NCBI GenBank assembly: GCA_008729055.1
Contig: SDUX01000004.1
Span: forward strand, 1 to 64,000
DNA from: Pyropia haitanensis
Lineage: Eukaryota; Rhodophyta; Bangiophyceae; Bangiales; Bangiaceae
DNA: 64,000 bases
Reading direction: 5' to 3'
The notes under the pieces are model-generated. The model ran no database searches. It was given only the letters and a program-made list of their open reading frames with translations, and was not told the DNA's origin. A program made the position numbers and the translations under genes. Below are positions 48,594-60,000 of this stretch, one piece after another (position 1 is the stretch's first letter; each line of letters starts with the position of its first letter).

Positions 48594-51333
48594 GTGGAAA
48601 CCGGCGCTCCACAAAACACTCGTTGCATCCAACGGACGCGCCAACAAACGGGTCGGCCAACCACCCCATGCACGACGGTGCGGGTGGAACCTCGGACGTC
48701 GAGCGGGCGGATGTATGGCTGGAATAAAGGATGCGAGCGAATTCGGCCGCCGGAGCGCGTGCTGCATTGCTGTACACGCAAAAGTGGGCAAAAGTGGGCA
48801 ACAGTGGGCAAAAGTGGGTAGAAGCGGCCTACCACCCATGCACGACCGTGGGGGTCGAACCTCGGACATGGAGCGGGCGGATCTATGGCTGGAATGAAGG
48901 ATGCGCGCCAATTCGGCCGCCGGAGCGCGTGCAGCATCGCTGTAGACGCAAAAGTGGGCAAAAGTGGGCAAAAGTGGGCAAAAGTGGGTAGGAAGTGGGT
49001 AAGAAGTGGGCAAAAAGTGGGCAAAAAGGGGGCCAAATTAGGACGCCAATGGGCAATTGGGGGCAAGAAGTTTCTAAAACTGCAAAAGAAAATTGAGGTG
49101 AAAGTCGCCAGAAAGTGGTCCAACAGTGGCCACAAAGTGCGCCCCGCCACCCAAACTGTCCACTGCGCGTTCCGCCCGTCACACTGGCGTGGACGATGTG
49201 AGGGCGGAACTTTTGTCGCCGACCGTCACACCTGGCTGTCGGACCCCACGTGGCGAAAAGCATTCCACAAAATTGACACGTGGAAAACCGCCGCTCCACA
49301 AAACACTCGTTGCATCAACGGACCGCCAACAAACGGGTCGGCCAACCACCCCATGCACGACGGTGCGGGTGGAACCTCGGACGTCGAGCGGCGGATGTAT
49401 GGCTGGAATAAAGGATGCGAGCGAATCGGCCGCCGGAGCGCGTGCTGCATTGCTGTACACGCAAAAGTGGGCAAAAGTGGCAACAGTGGGCAAAAGTGGG
49501 TAGAAGCGGCCTACCACCCCATGCACGACCGTGGGGGTCGAACCTCGGACATGGAGCGGGCGGATCTATGGCTGGAATGAAGGATGCGCGCCAATTCGGC
49601 CGCCGGAGCGCGTGCAGCATCGCTGTAGACGCAAAAGTGGGCAAAAGTGGGCAAAAGTGGGCAAAAGTGGGTAGGAAGTGGGTAAGAAGTGGGCAAAAAG
49701 TGGGCAAAAAGGGGGCCAAATTAGGACGCCAATGGGCAATTGGGGGCAAGAAGTTTCTAAAACTGCAAAGAAAATTGAGTGAAAGTCGCCAGAAAGTGGT
49801 CCAACAGTGGCCACAAAGTGCGCCCCGCCACCCAAACTGTCCACTGCGCGTTCCGCCCGTCACACTGGCGTGGACGATGTGAGGGCGGAACTTTTGTCGC
49901 CGACCGTCACACCTGGCTGTCGGGACCCCCACGTGGCGAAAAGCATTCCACAAATTGACACGTGGAAACCGGCGCTCCACAAAACACTCGTTGCATCCAA
50001 CGGACGCGCCAACAAAACGGGTCGGCCAACCACCCCATGCACGACGGTGCGGGTGGAACCTCGGACGTCGAGCGGGCGGATGTATGGCTGGAATAAAGGA
50101 TGCGAGCGAATTCGGCCGCCGGAGCGCGTGCTGCATTGCTGTACACGCAAAAGTGGGCAAAAGTGGCAACAGTGGGCAAAAGTGGGTAGAAGCGGCCTAC
50201 CACCCCATGCACGACCGTGGGGGTCAACCTCGGACATGGAGCGGGCGGATCTATGGCTGGAATGAGGATGCGCGCCAATTCGGCCGCCGGAGCGCGTGCA
50301 GCATCGCTGTAGACGCAAAAGTGGGCAAAAGTGGGCAAAAGTGGGCCAAAAGTGGGTAGGAAGTGGGTAAGAAGTGGGCAAAAAGTGGGCAAAAAGGGGG
50401 CCAAATTAGGACGCCAATGGGCAATTGGGGGCAAGAAGTTTCTAAAACTGCAAAGAAAATTGAGGTGAAAGTCGCCAGAAAGTGGTCCAACAGTGGCCAC
50501 AAAGTGCGCCCCGCCACCCAAACTGTCCACTGCGCGTTCCGCCCGTCACACTGGCGTGGACGATGTGAGGGCGGAACTTTTGTCGCCGACCGTCACACCT
50601 GGCTGTCGGACCCCCACGTGGCGAAAAGCATTCCACAAAATTGACACGTGGAAACCGGCGCTCCACAAAACACTCGTTGCATCCAACGGACGCGCCAACA
50701 AACGGGTCGGCCAACCACCCCATGCACGACGGTGCGGGTGGAACCTCGGACGTCGAGCGGGCGGATGTATGGCTGGAATAAAGGATGCGAGCGAATTCGG
50801 CCGCCGGAGCGCGTGCTGCATTGCTGTACACGCAAAAGTGGGCAAAAGTGGCAACAGTGGGCAAAAGTGGGTAGAAGCGGCCTAACCACCCCATGCACGA
50901 CCGTGGGGGTCGAACCTCGGACATGGAGCGGGCGGATCTATGGCTGGAATGAAGGATGCGCGCCAATTCGGCCGCCGGAGCGCGTGCAGCATCGCTGTAG
51001 ACGCAAAAGTGGGCAAAAGTGGGCAAAAGTGGGCAAAAGTGGGTAGGAAGTGGGTAAGAAGTGGGCAAAAAGTGGGCAAAAAGGGGCAAATTAGGACGCC
51101 AATGGGCAATTGGGGGCAAGAAGTTTCTAAAACTGCAAAGAAAATTGAGGTGAAAGTCGCCAGAAAGTGGTCCAACAGTGGCCACAAAGTGCGCCCCGCC
51201 ACCCAAACTGTCCACTGCGCGTTCCGCCCGTCACACTGGCGTGGACGATGTGAGGGCGGAACTTTTGTCGCCGACCGTCACACCTGGCTGTCGGGACCCC
51301 CACGTGGCGAAAAGCATTCCACAAAATTGACAC
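48594..51333 (+). repeat. Four units sharing private deletions
   Basis: The units at 48594, 49280, 49962 and 50648 all read GTGGGTAGAAGCGG where neighbours have GTGGGTGAGAAGCGG or GTGGGTAAGAAGCGG. The last three also share GTGGCAACAGTGGG with one G lost. Shared small deletions in adjacent copies show that this group spread by local duplication or conversion. Confidence 0.75.
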
Positions 51334-53390
51334 GTGGAAACCGGCGCTCCACAAAACACTCGTTGCATCCAACGGACGCGCCAACAAACGGTCGGCCAAC
51401 CACCCCATGCACGACGGTGCGGGTGGAACCTCGGACGTCGAGCGGGCGGATGTATGGCTGGAATAAAGGATGCGAGCGAATTCGGCCGCCGGAGCGCGTG
51501 CTGCATTGCTGTACACGCAAAAGTGGGCAAAAGTGGGCAACAGTGGGCAAAAGTGGGTGAGAAGCGGCCTACCACCCCATGCACGACCGTGGGGGTCAAA
51601 CCTCGGACATGGAGCGGGCGGATCTATGGCTGGAATGAAGGATGCGCGCCAATTCGGCCGCCGGAGCGCGTGCAGCATCGCTGTAGACGCAAAAGTGGGC
51701 AAAAGTGGGCAAAAGTGGGCAAAAGTGGGTAGGAAGTGGGTAAGAAGTGGGCAAAAAGTGGGCAAAAAGGGGGCCAAATTAGGACGCCAATGGGCAATTG
51801 GGGGCAAGAAGTTTCTAAACTGCAAAGAAAATTGAGGTGAAAGTCGCCAGAAAGTGGTCCAACAGTGGCCACAAAGTGCGCCCCGCCACCCAAACTGTCC
51901 ACTGCGCGTTCCGCCCGTCACACTGGCGTGGACGATGTGAGGGCGGAACTTTTGTCGCCGACCGTCACACCTGGCTGTCGGGACCCCCACGTGGCGAAAA
52001 GCATTCCACAAAATTGACACGTGGAAACCGGCGCTCCACAAAACACTCGTTGCATCCAACGGACGCGCCAACAAACGGGTCGGCCAACCACCCCATGCAC
52101 ACGGTGCGGGTGGAACCTCGGACGTCGAGCGGGCGGATGTATGGCTGGAATAAAGGATGCGAGCGAATTCGGCCGCCGGAGCGCGTGCTGCATTGCTGTA
52201 CACGCAAAAGTGGGCAAAAGTGGGCAACAGTGGGCAAAAGTGGGTAAGAAGCGGCCTACCACCCCATGCACGACCGTGGGGTCGAACCTCGGACATGGAG
52301 CGGGCGGATCTATGGCTGGAATGAAGGATGCGCGCCAATTCGCCGGAGCGCGTGCAGCATCGCTGTAGACGCAAAAGTGGGCAAAAGTGGGCAAATGGGC
52401 AAAAGTGGGTAGGAAGTGGGTAAGAAGTGGGCAAAAAGTGGGCAAAAAGGGGGCCAAATTAGGACGCCAATGGGCAATTGGGGGCAAGAAGTTTCTAAAA
52501 CTGCAAAGAAAATTGACGTGAAAGTCGCCAGAAAGTGGTCCAACAGTGGCCACAAAGTGCGCCCCGCCACCCAAACTGTCCACTGCGCGTTCCGCCCGTC
52601 ACACTGGCGTGGACGATGTGAGGGCGGAACTTTTGTCGCCGACCGTCACACCTGGCTGTCGGGACCCCCACGTGGCGAAAAGCATTCCACAAAATTGACA
52701 CGTGGAAACCGGCGCTCCACAAAACACTCGTTGCATCCAACGGACGCGCCAACAAACGGGTCGGCCAACCACCCCATGCACGACGGTGCGGGTGGAACCT
52801 CGGACGTCGAGCGGGCGGATGTATGGCTGGAATAAAGGATGCGAGCGAATTCGGCCGCCGGAGCGCGTGCTGCATTGCTGTACACGCAAAAGTGGGCAAA
52901 AGTGGGCAACAGTGGGCAAAAGTGGGTGAGAAGCGGCCTACCACCCCATGCACGACCGTGGGGGTCGAACCTCGGACATGGAGCGGGCGGATCTATGGCT
53001 GGAATGAAGGATGCGCGCCAATTCGGCCGCCGGAGCGCGTGCAGCATCGCTGTAGACGCAAAAGTGGGCAAAAGTGGGCAAAAGTGGGCAAAAGTGGGTA
53101 GGAAGTGGGTAAGAAGTGGGCAAAAAGTGGGCAAAAAGGGGGCCAAATTAGGACGCCAATGGGCAATTGGGGGCAAGAAGTTTCTAAAACTGCAAAGAAA
53201 ATTGAGGTGAAAGTCGCCAGAAAGTGGTCCAACAGTGGCCACAAAGTGCGCCCCGCCACCCAAACTGTCCACTGCGCGTTCCGCCCGTCACACTGGCGTG
53301 GACGATGTGAGGGCGGAACTTTTGTCGCCGACCGTCACACCTGGCTGTCGGGACCCCCACGTGGCGAAAAGCATTCCACAAAATTGACAC

Positions 53391-54663
53391 GTGGAAACCG
53401 GCGCTCCACAAAACACTCGTTGCATCCAACGGACGCGCCAACAAACGGGTCGGCCAACCACCCCATGCACGACGGTGCGGGTGGAACCTCGGACGTCGAC
53501 GGATGTATGGCTGGAATAAAGGATGCGAGCGAATTCGGCCGCCGGAGCGCGTGCTGCATTGCTGTACACGCAAAAGTGGGCAAAAGGGGCAACAGTGGGC
53601 AAAAGTGGGTATGCACGACCGTGGAATCGGACATGGAGCGGGCGGATCTATGGCTGGAATGAAGGATGCGCGCCAATTCGGCCGCCGGAGCGCGTGCAGC
53701 ATCGCTGTAGACGCAAAAGTGGGCAAAAGTGGGCAAAAGTGGGTAGGAAGTGGGTAAGAAGTGGGCAAAAGTGGGCAAAAAGGGGGCCAAATTAGGACGC
53801 CAATGGGCAATTGGGGGCAAGAAGTTTCTAAAACTGCAAAGAAAATTGGGTGAAAGTCGCCAGAAAGTGGTCCAACAGTGGCCACAAAGTGCGCCCCGCC
53901 ACCCAAACTGTCCACTGCGCGTTCCGCCCGTCACACTGGCGTGGACGATGTGAGGGCGGAACTTTTGTCGCCGACCGTCACACCTGGCTGTCGGGACCCC
54001 CACGTGGCGAAAAGCATTCCACAAAATTGACACGTGGAAACCGGCGCTCCACAAAACACTCGTTGCATCCAACGGACGCGCCAACAAACGGGTCGGCCAA
54101 CCACCCCATTGCGGGTGGAACCTCGGACGTCGAGCGGGCGGATGTATGGCTGGAATAAAGGATGCGAGCGAATTCGGCCGCCGGAGCGCGTGCTGCATTG
54201 CTGTACACGCAAAAGTGGGCAAAAGTGGGCAACAGTGGGCAAAAGTGGGTCGGCCTACCACCCCATGCACGACCGTGGGGGTCGAACCTCGGACATGGAG
54301 CGGGCGGATCTATGGCTGGAATGAAGGATGCGCGCCAATTCGGCCGCCGGAGCGCGTGCAGCATCGCTGTAGACGCAAAAGTGGGCAAAAGTGGGCCAAA
54401 AGTGGGTAGGAAGTGGGTAAGAAGTGGGCAAAAAGTGGGCAAAAAGCCAAATTAGGACGCCAATGGGCAATTGGGGGCAAGAAGTTTCTAAAACTGCCGC
54501 CAGAAAGTGGTCCAACAGTGGCCACAAAGTGCGCCCCGTGTCCACTGCGCGTTCCGCCCGTCACACTGGCGTGGACGATGTGAGGGCGGAACTTTTGTCG
54601 CCGACCGTCACACCTGGCTGTCGGGACCCCCACGTGGCGAAAAGCATTCCACAAAATTGACAC
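53391..54663 (+). repeat. Two shortened family II units (643 and 630 bp)
   Basis: Small clean deletions are scattered through both units: GACGTCGACGGATG near 53498, GTGGGTATGCACGACC near 53610, CACCCCATTGCGGG near 54105, GTGGGTCGGCC near 54247, AAAAAGCCAAATTAGG near 54445, AAACTGCCGCCAG near 54495 and GCGCCCCGTGTCCAC near 54535. Between them the sequence matches family II exactly. Each deletion is 4-25 bp. Confidence 0.8.
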
Positions 54664-56271
54664 GTGGAAACCGGCGCTCCACAAAACACTCGTTGCATCC
54701 AACGGACGCGCCAACAAACGGGTCGGCCAACCACCCCATGCACGACGGTGCGGGTGGAACCTCGGACGTCGAGCGGGCGGATGTATGGCTGGAATAAAGG
54801 ATGCGAGCGAATTCGGCCGCCGGAGCGCGTGCTGCATTGCTGTACACGCAAAAGTGGGCAAAAGTGGGCAACAGTGGGCAAAAGTGGGTGAGAAGCGGCC
54901 TACCACCCCATGCACGACCGTGGGGGTCGAACCTCGGACATGGAGCGGGCGGATCTATGGCTGGAATGAAGGATGCGCGCCAATTCGGCCGCCGGAGCGC
55001 GTGCAGCATCGCTGTAGACGCAAAAGTGGGCAAAAGTGGGCAAAAGTGGGCAAAAGTGGGTAGGAAGTGGGTAAGAAGTGGGCAAAAAGTGGGCAAAAAG
55101 GGGGCCAAATTAGGACGCCAATGGGCAATTGGGGGCAAGAAGTTTCTAAAACTGCAAAGAAAATTGAGGTGAAAGTCGCCAGAAAGTGGTCCAACAGTGG
55201 CCACAAAGTGCGCCCCGCCACCCAAACTGTCCACTGCGCGTTCCGCCCGTCACACTGGCGTGGACGATGTGAGGGCGGAACTTTTGTCGCCGACCGTCAC
55301 ACCTGGCTGTCGGGACCCCCACGTGGCGAAAAGCATTCCACAAAATTGACACGTGGAAACCGGCGCTCCACAAAACACTCGTTGCATCCAACGGACGCGC
55401 CAACAAACGGGTCGGCCAACCACCCCATGCACGACGGTGCGGGTGGAACCTCGGACGTCGAGCGGGCGGATGTATGGCTGGAATAAAGGATGCGAGCGAA
55501 TTCGGCCGCCCGGAGCGCGTGCTGCATTGCTGTACACGCAAAAGTGGGCAAAAGTGGGCAACAGTGGGCAAAAGTGGGTGAGAAGCGGCCTACCACCCAT
55601 GCACGACCGTGGGGGTCGAACCTCGGACATGGAGCGGGCGGATCTATGGCTGGAATGAAGGATGCGCGCCAATTCGGCCGCCGGGAGCGCGTGCAGCATC
55701 GCTGTAGACGCAAAAGTGGGCAAAAGTGGGCAAAAGTGGGCAAAAGTGGGTAGGAAGTGGGTAAGAAGTGGGCAAAAAGTGGGCAAAAAGGGGGCCAAAT
55801 TAGGACGCCAATGGGCAATTGGGGGCAAGAAGTTTCTAAAACTGCAAAGAAAATTGAGGTGAAAGTCGCCAGAAAGTGGTCCAACAGTGGCCACAAAGTG
55901 CGCCCCGCCACCCAAACTGTCCACTGCGCGTTCCGCCCGTCACACTGGCGTGGACGATGTGAGGGCGGAACTTTTGTCGCCGACCGTCACACCTGGCTGT
56001 CGGGACCCCCACGTGGCGAAAAGCATTCCACAAAATTGACACGTGGAAACCGGCGCTCCACAAAACACTCGTTGCATCCAACGGACGCGCCAACAAACGG
56101 GTCGGCCAACCACCCCATGCACGACGGTGCGGGTGGAACCTCGGACGTCGAGCGGGCGGATGTATGGCTGGAATAAAGGATGCGAGCGAATTCGGCCGCC
56201 GGAGCGCGTGCTGCATTGCTGTACACGCAAAAGTGGGCAAAAGTGGGCAACAGTGGGCAAAAGTGGGTGAG

Positions 56272-57006
56272 ACCAGCACGGCCTACATGGAGCACCCGCA
56301 TTCGGCACGCGTGCACATCGTGGACGGTGTCAAAAGTGGGCAACCAAAAAGGGGGCCAAATTAGGACGCCAATGGGCAATTGGGGGCATGCAAAGAGACG
56401 GGCGGAAAGTCCAACAGTACAAAGTGGCTGTCCACTGAACTGGCGTGGACGAGTGATGCGCGACCAATTGTCGGGACCCCCACGTGGCCGACACGAAACC
56501 GGCGCGTTGCAGCATCGCTGCACGACGGTGCGGGTGGAGACGCAAAAGGATGCGGCAAAGCGCGTGCTGCATTGTGGGTGGGCAAAAGTGGGCAACAGTG
56601 GGCAAAAGTGGTGAGAAGCGGCCTACCACCCCATGCACGACCGTGGGGTCGAACCTCGGACATGGAGCGGGGATCTATGGCTGGAATGAAGGATGCGCGC
56701 CAATTCGGCCGCCGGAGCGCGTGCAGCATCGCTGTAGACGCAAAAGTGGGCAAAAGTGGGCAAAAGTGGGCAAAAGTGGGTAGGAAGTGGGTAAATTAGG
56801 ACGCCAATGGGCAATTGGGGGCAGTGTTGCAAAAAAAACTGCAAAGAACAATTGATGAAATTGTCGGGGAAAGTGGTTTCGTAAAACTGCGCCCCGCCAC
56901 GTTGAGGTGACGCCAGACTGCGCGTGGTCCAACAGTGGCCACATGGCGTGGCTGCGCCCCGTGAGGGCGGAACACTGCGCGTTCACGCCCGTGTCACACT
57001 GGCCCA
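56272..57006 (+). repeat. Scrambled family II monomer (unit 1057 bp)
   Basis: After GTGGGTGAGA the unit dissolves into short satellite words in odd order and diverged spacers such as CCAGCACGGCCTACATGG and GTGGACGGTGTCAAAAGTGG. Family II words (TTAGGACGCCAATGGGC at 56363, GTCGGGACCCCCACGTGG) identify its origin. A normal A' runs at 56620-56790. A second jumble at 56820-57006 includes duplicated GTGAGGGCGGAAC and CTGCGCG pieces. Normal sequence resumes at ACGATGTGAGGGCGG (57011). Confidence 0.75.
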
Positions 57007-57099
57007 CGTGACGATGTGAGGGCGGAACTTTTGTCGCCGACCGTCACACCTGGCTGTCGGGACCCCCACGTGGCGAAAAGCATTCCACAAAATTGACAC

Positions 57100-60000
57100 G
57101 TGGAAACCGGCGCTCCACAAAACACTCGTTGCATCCAACGGACGCGCCAACAAACGGGTCGGCCAACCACCCCATGCACGACGGTGCGGGTGGAACCTCG
57201 GACGTCGAGCGGGCGGATGTATGGCTGGAATAAAGGATGCGAGCGAATTCGGCCGCCGGAGCGCGTGCTGCATTGCTGTACACGCAAAAGTGGGCAAAAG
57301 TGGGCAACAGTGGGCAAAAGTGGGTGAGAAGCGGCCTACCACCCCATGCACGACCGTGGGGGTCGAACCTCGGACATGGAGCGGGCGGATCTATGGCTGG
57401 ACGAAGGATGCGCGCCAATTCGGCCGCCGGATCGGTGCAGCATCGCTGTAGACGCAAAAGTGGGCAAAAGTGGGCAAAAGTGGGCAAAAGTGGGTAGGAA
57501 GTGGGTAAGAAGTGGGCAAAAAGTGGGCAAAAAGGGGGCCAAATTAGGACACAATGGGCAATTGGGGGCAAGAATTTCATAACTGCAAAGAAAATTGAGC
57601 GAAAGTCGCCAGAAAAGTGGTCCAACAGTGGCCACAAAGTGCGCCCCGCCACCCAAACTGTCCACTGCGCGTTCCGCCCGTCACACTGGCGTGGACGGTG
57701 TGAGGGCGGAACTTTTGTCGCCGACCGTCACACCTGGCTGTCGGGACCCCCACGTGGCAAAAAGCATTCCACAAAATTGACACGTGGAAACCGGCGCTCC
57801 ACAAAACACTCGTTGCATCCAACGGACGCGCCAACAAACGGGTCGGCCAACCACCCCATGCACGACGGTGCGGGTGGAACCTCGGACGTCGAGCGGGCGG
57901 ATGTATGGCTGGAATAAAGGATGCGAGCGAATTCGGCCGCCGGAGCGCGTGCTGCATTGCTGTACACGCAAAAGTGGGCAAAAGTGGGCAACAGTGGGCA
58001 AAAGTGGGTGAGAAGCGGCCTACCACCCCATGCACGACCGTGGGGGTCGAACCTCGGACATGGAGCGGGCGGATCTATGGCTGGAACGAAGGATGCGCGC
58101 CAATTCGGCCGCCGGATCGGTGCAGCATCGCTGTAGACGCAAAAGTGGGCAAAAGTGGGCAAAAGTGGGCAAAAGTGGGTAGGAAGTGGGTAAGAAGTGG
58201 GCAAAAAGTGGGCAAAAGGGGGCCAAATTAGGACACAATGGGCAATTGGGGGCAAGAACTTTCCAAAACTGCAAAGAAAATTGAGGCGAAAGTCGCCAGA
58301 AAGTGGTCCAACAGTGGCCACAAAGTGCGCCCCGCCACCCAAACTGTCCACTGCGCGTTCCGCCCGTCACACTGGCGTGGACGGTGTGAGGGCGGAACTT
58401 TTGTCGCCGACCGTCACACCTGGCTGTCGGACCCCCACGTGGCGAAAACCATTCCACAAAATTGACACGTGGAAACCGGCGCTCCACAAAACACTCGTTG
58501 CATCCAACGGACGCGCCAACAAACGGGTCGGCCAACCACCCCATGCACGACGGTGCGGGTGGAACCTCGGACGTCGAGCGGGCGGATGTATGGCTGGAAT
58601 AAAGGATGCGAGCGAATTCGGCCGCCGGAGCGCGTGCTGCATTGCTGTACACGCAAAAGTGGGCAAAAGTGGGCAACAGTGGGCAAAACACTGGCGTGGA
58701 CGATGTGAGGGCGGAACTTTTGTCGCCGACCGTCACACCTGGCTGTCGGGACCCCCACGTGGCGAAAAGCATTCCACAAAATTGACACGTGGAAACCGGC
58801 GCTCCACAAAACACTCGTTGCATCCAACGGACGCGCCAACAAACGGGTCGGCCAACCACCCCATGCACGACGGTGCGGGTGGAACCTCGGACGTCGAGCG
58901 GGCGGATGTATGGCTGGAATAAAGGATGCGAGCGAATTCGGCCGCCGGAGCGCGTGCTGCATTGCTGTACACGCAAAAGTGGGCAAAAGTGGCAACAGTG
59001 GCAAAGTGGGTGAAAGCGGCCTACCACCCATGCACGACCGTGGGGTCGAACCTCGGACATGGAGCGGGCGGATCTATGGCTGGAAGAAGGATGCGCGCCA
59101 ATTCGGCCGCCGGATGCGTGTGCAGCATCGCTGTAGACGCAAAAGTGGGCAAAAGTGGGCAAAAGTGGGCAAAAGTGGGTAGGAAGTGGGTAAGAAGTGG
59201 GCAAAAAGTGGGCAAAAAGGGGGCCAAATTAGGACACAAATGGGCAATTGGGGGCAAGAAGTTTCTAACTGCAAAGAAAATTGAGGCGAAAGTCGCCAGA
59301 AAGTGGTCCAACAGTGGCCACAAAGTGCGCCCCGCCACCCAAACTGTCCACTGCGCGTTCCGCCCGTCACACTGGCGTGGACGATGTGAGGGCGGAACTT
59401 TTGTCGCCGACCGTCACACCTGGCTGTCGGGACCCCCACGTGGCGAAAAGCATTCCACAAAATTGACACGTGGAAACCGGCGCTCCACAAAACACTCGTT
59501 GCATCCAACGGACGCGCCAACAACGGGTCGGCCAACCACCCCATGCACGACGGTGCGGGTGGAACCTCGGACGTCGAGCGGCGGATGTATGGCTGGAATA
59601 AAGGATGCGAGCGAATTCGGCCGCCGGAGCGCGTGCTGCATTGCTGTACACGCAAAAGTGGGCAAAAGTGGGCAACAGTGGGCAAAAGTGGGTGAGAAGC
59701 GGCCTACCACCCCATGCACGACCGTGGGGGTCGAACCTCGGACATGGAGCGGGCGGATCTATGGCTGGAATGAAGGATGCGCGCCAATTCGGCCGCCGGA
59801 TCGTGTGCAGCATCGCTGTAGACGCAAAAGTGGGCAAAAGTGGGCAAAAGTGGGCAAAAGTGGGTAGGAAGTGGGTAAGAAGTGGGCAAAAAGTGGGCAA
59901 AAGGGGGCCAAATTAGGACGCAATGGGCAATTGGGGGCAAGAAGTTTCTAAAACTGCAAAGAAAATTGAGTGAAAGTCGCCAGAAAGTGGTCCAACAGTG

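Larger units (their letters stand above)
45212..57099 (+). repeat. Family II block
   Basis: Unit starts are 45641, 46329, 47016, 47705, 48594, 49280, 49962, 50648, 51334, 52021, 52702, 53391, 54034, 54664, 55353 and 56043. Markers differ from family I: TTAGGACGCCAATGGGC, AAGTTTCTAAAACTGC, CACTGCGCG with CCGCCCGTC, GGACGATGTG, CACACCTGG, GGCGAAAAGCATTCC, GTGGAAACCGG, AAAACACTCG, CCAACAAACGGG and CCGGAGCGCGTGCAGC. All units are variant c in module A; variants a and b are absent. Normal spacing is 681-690 bp. Confidence 0.92.
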
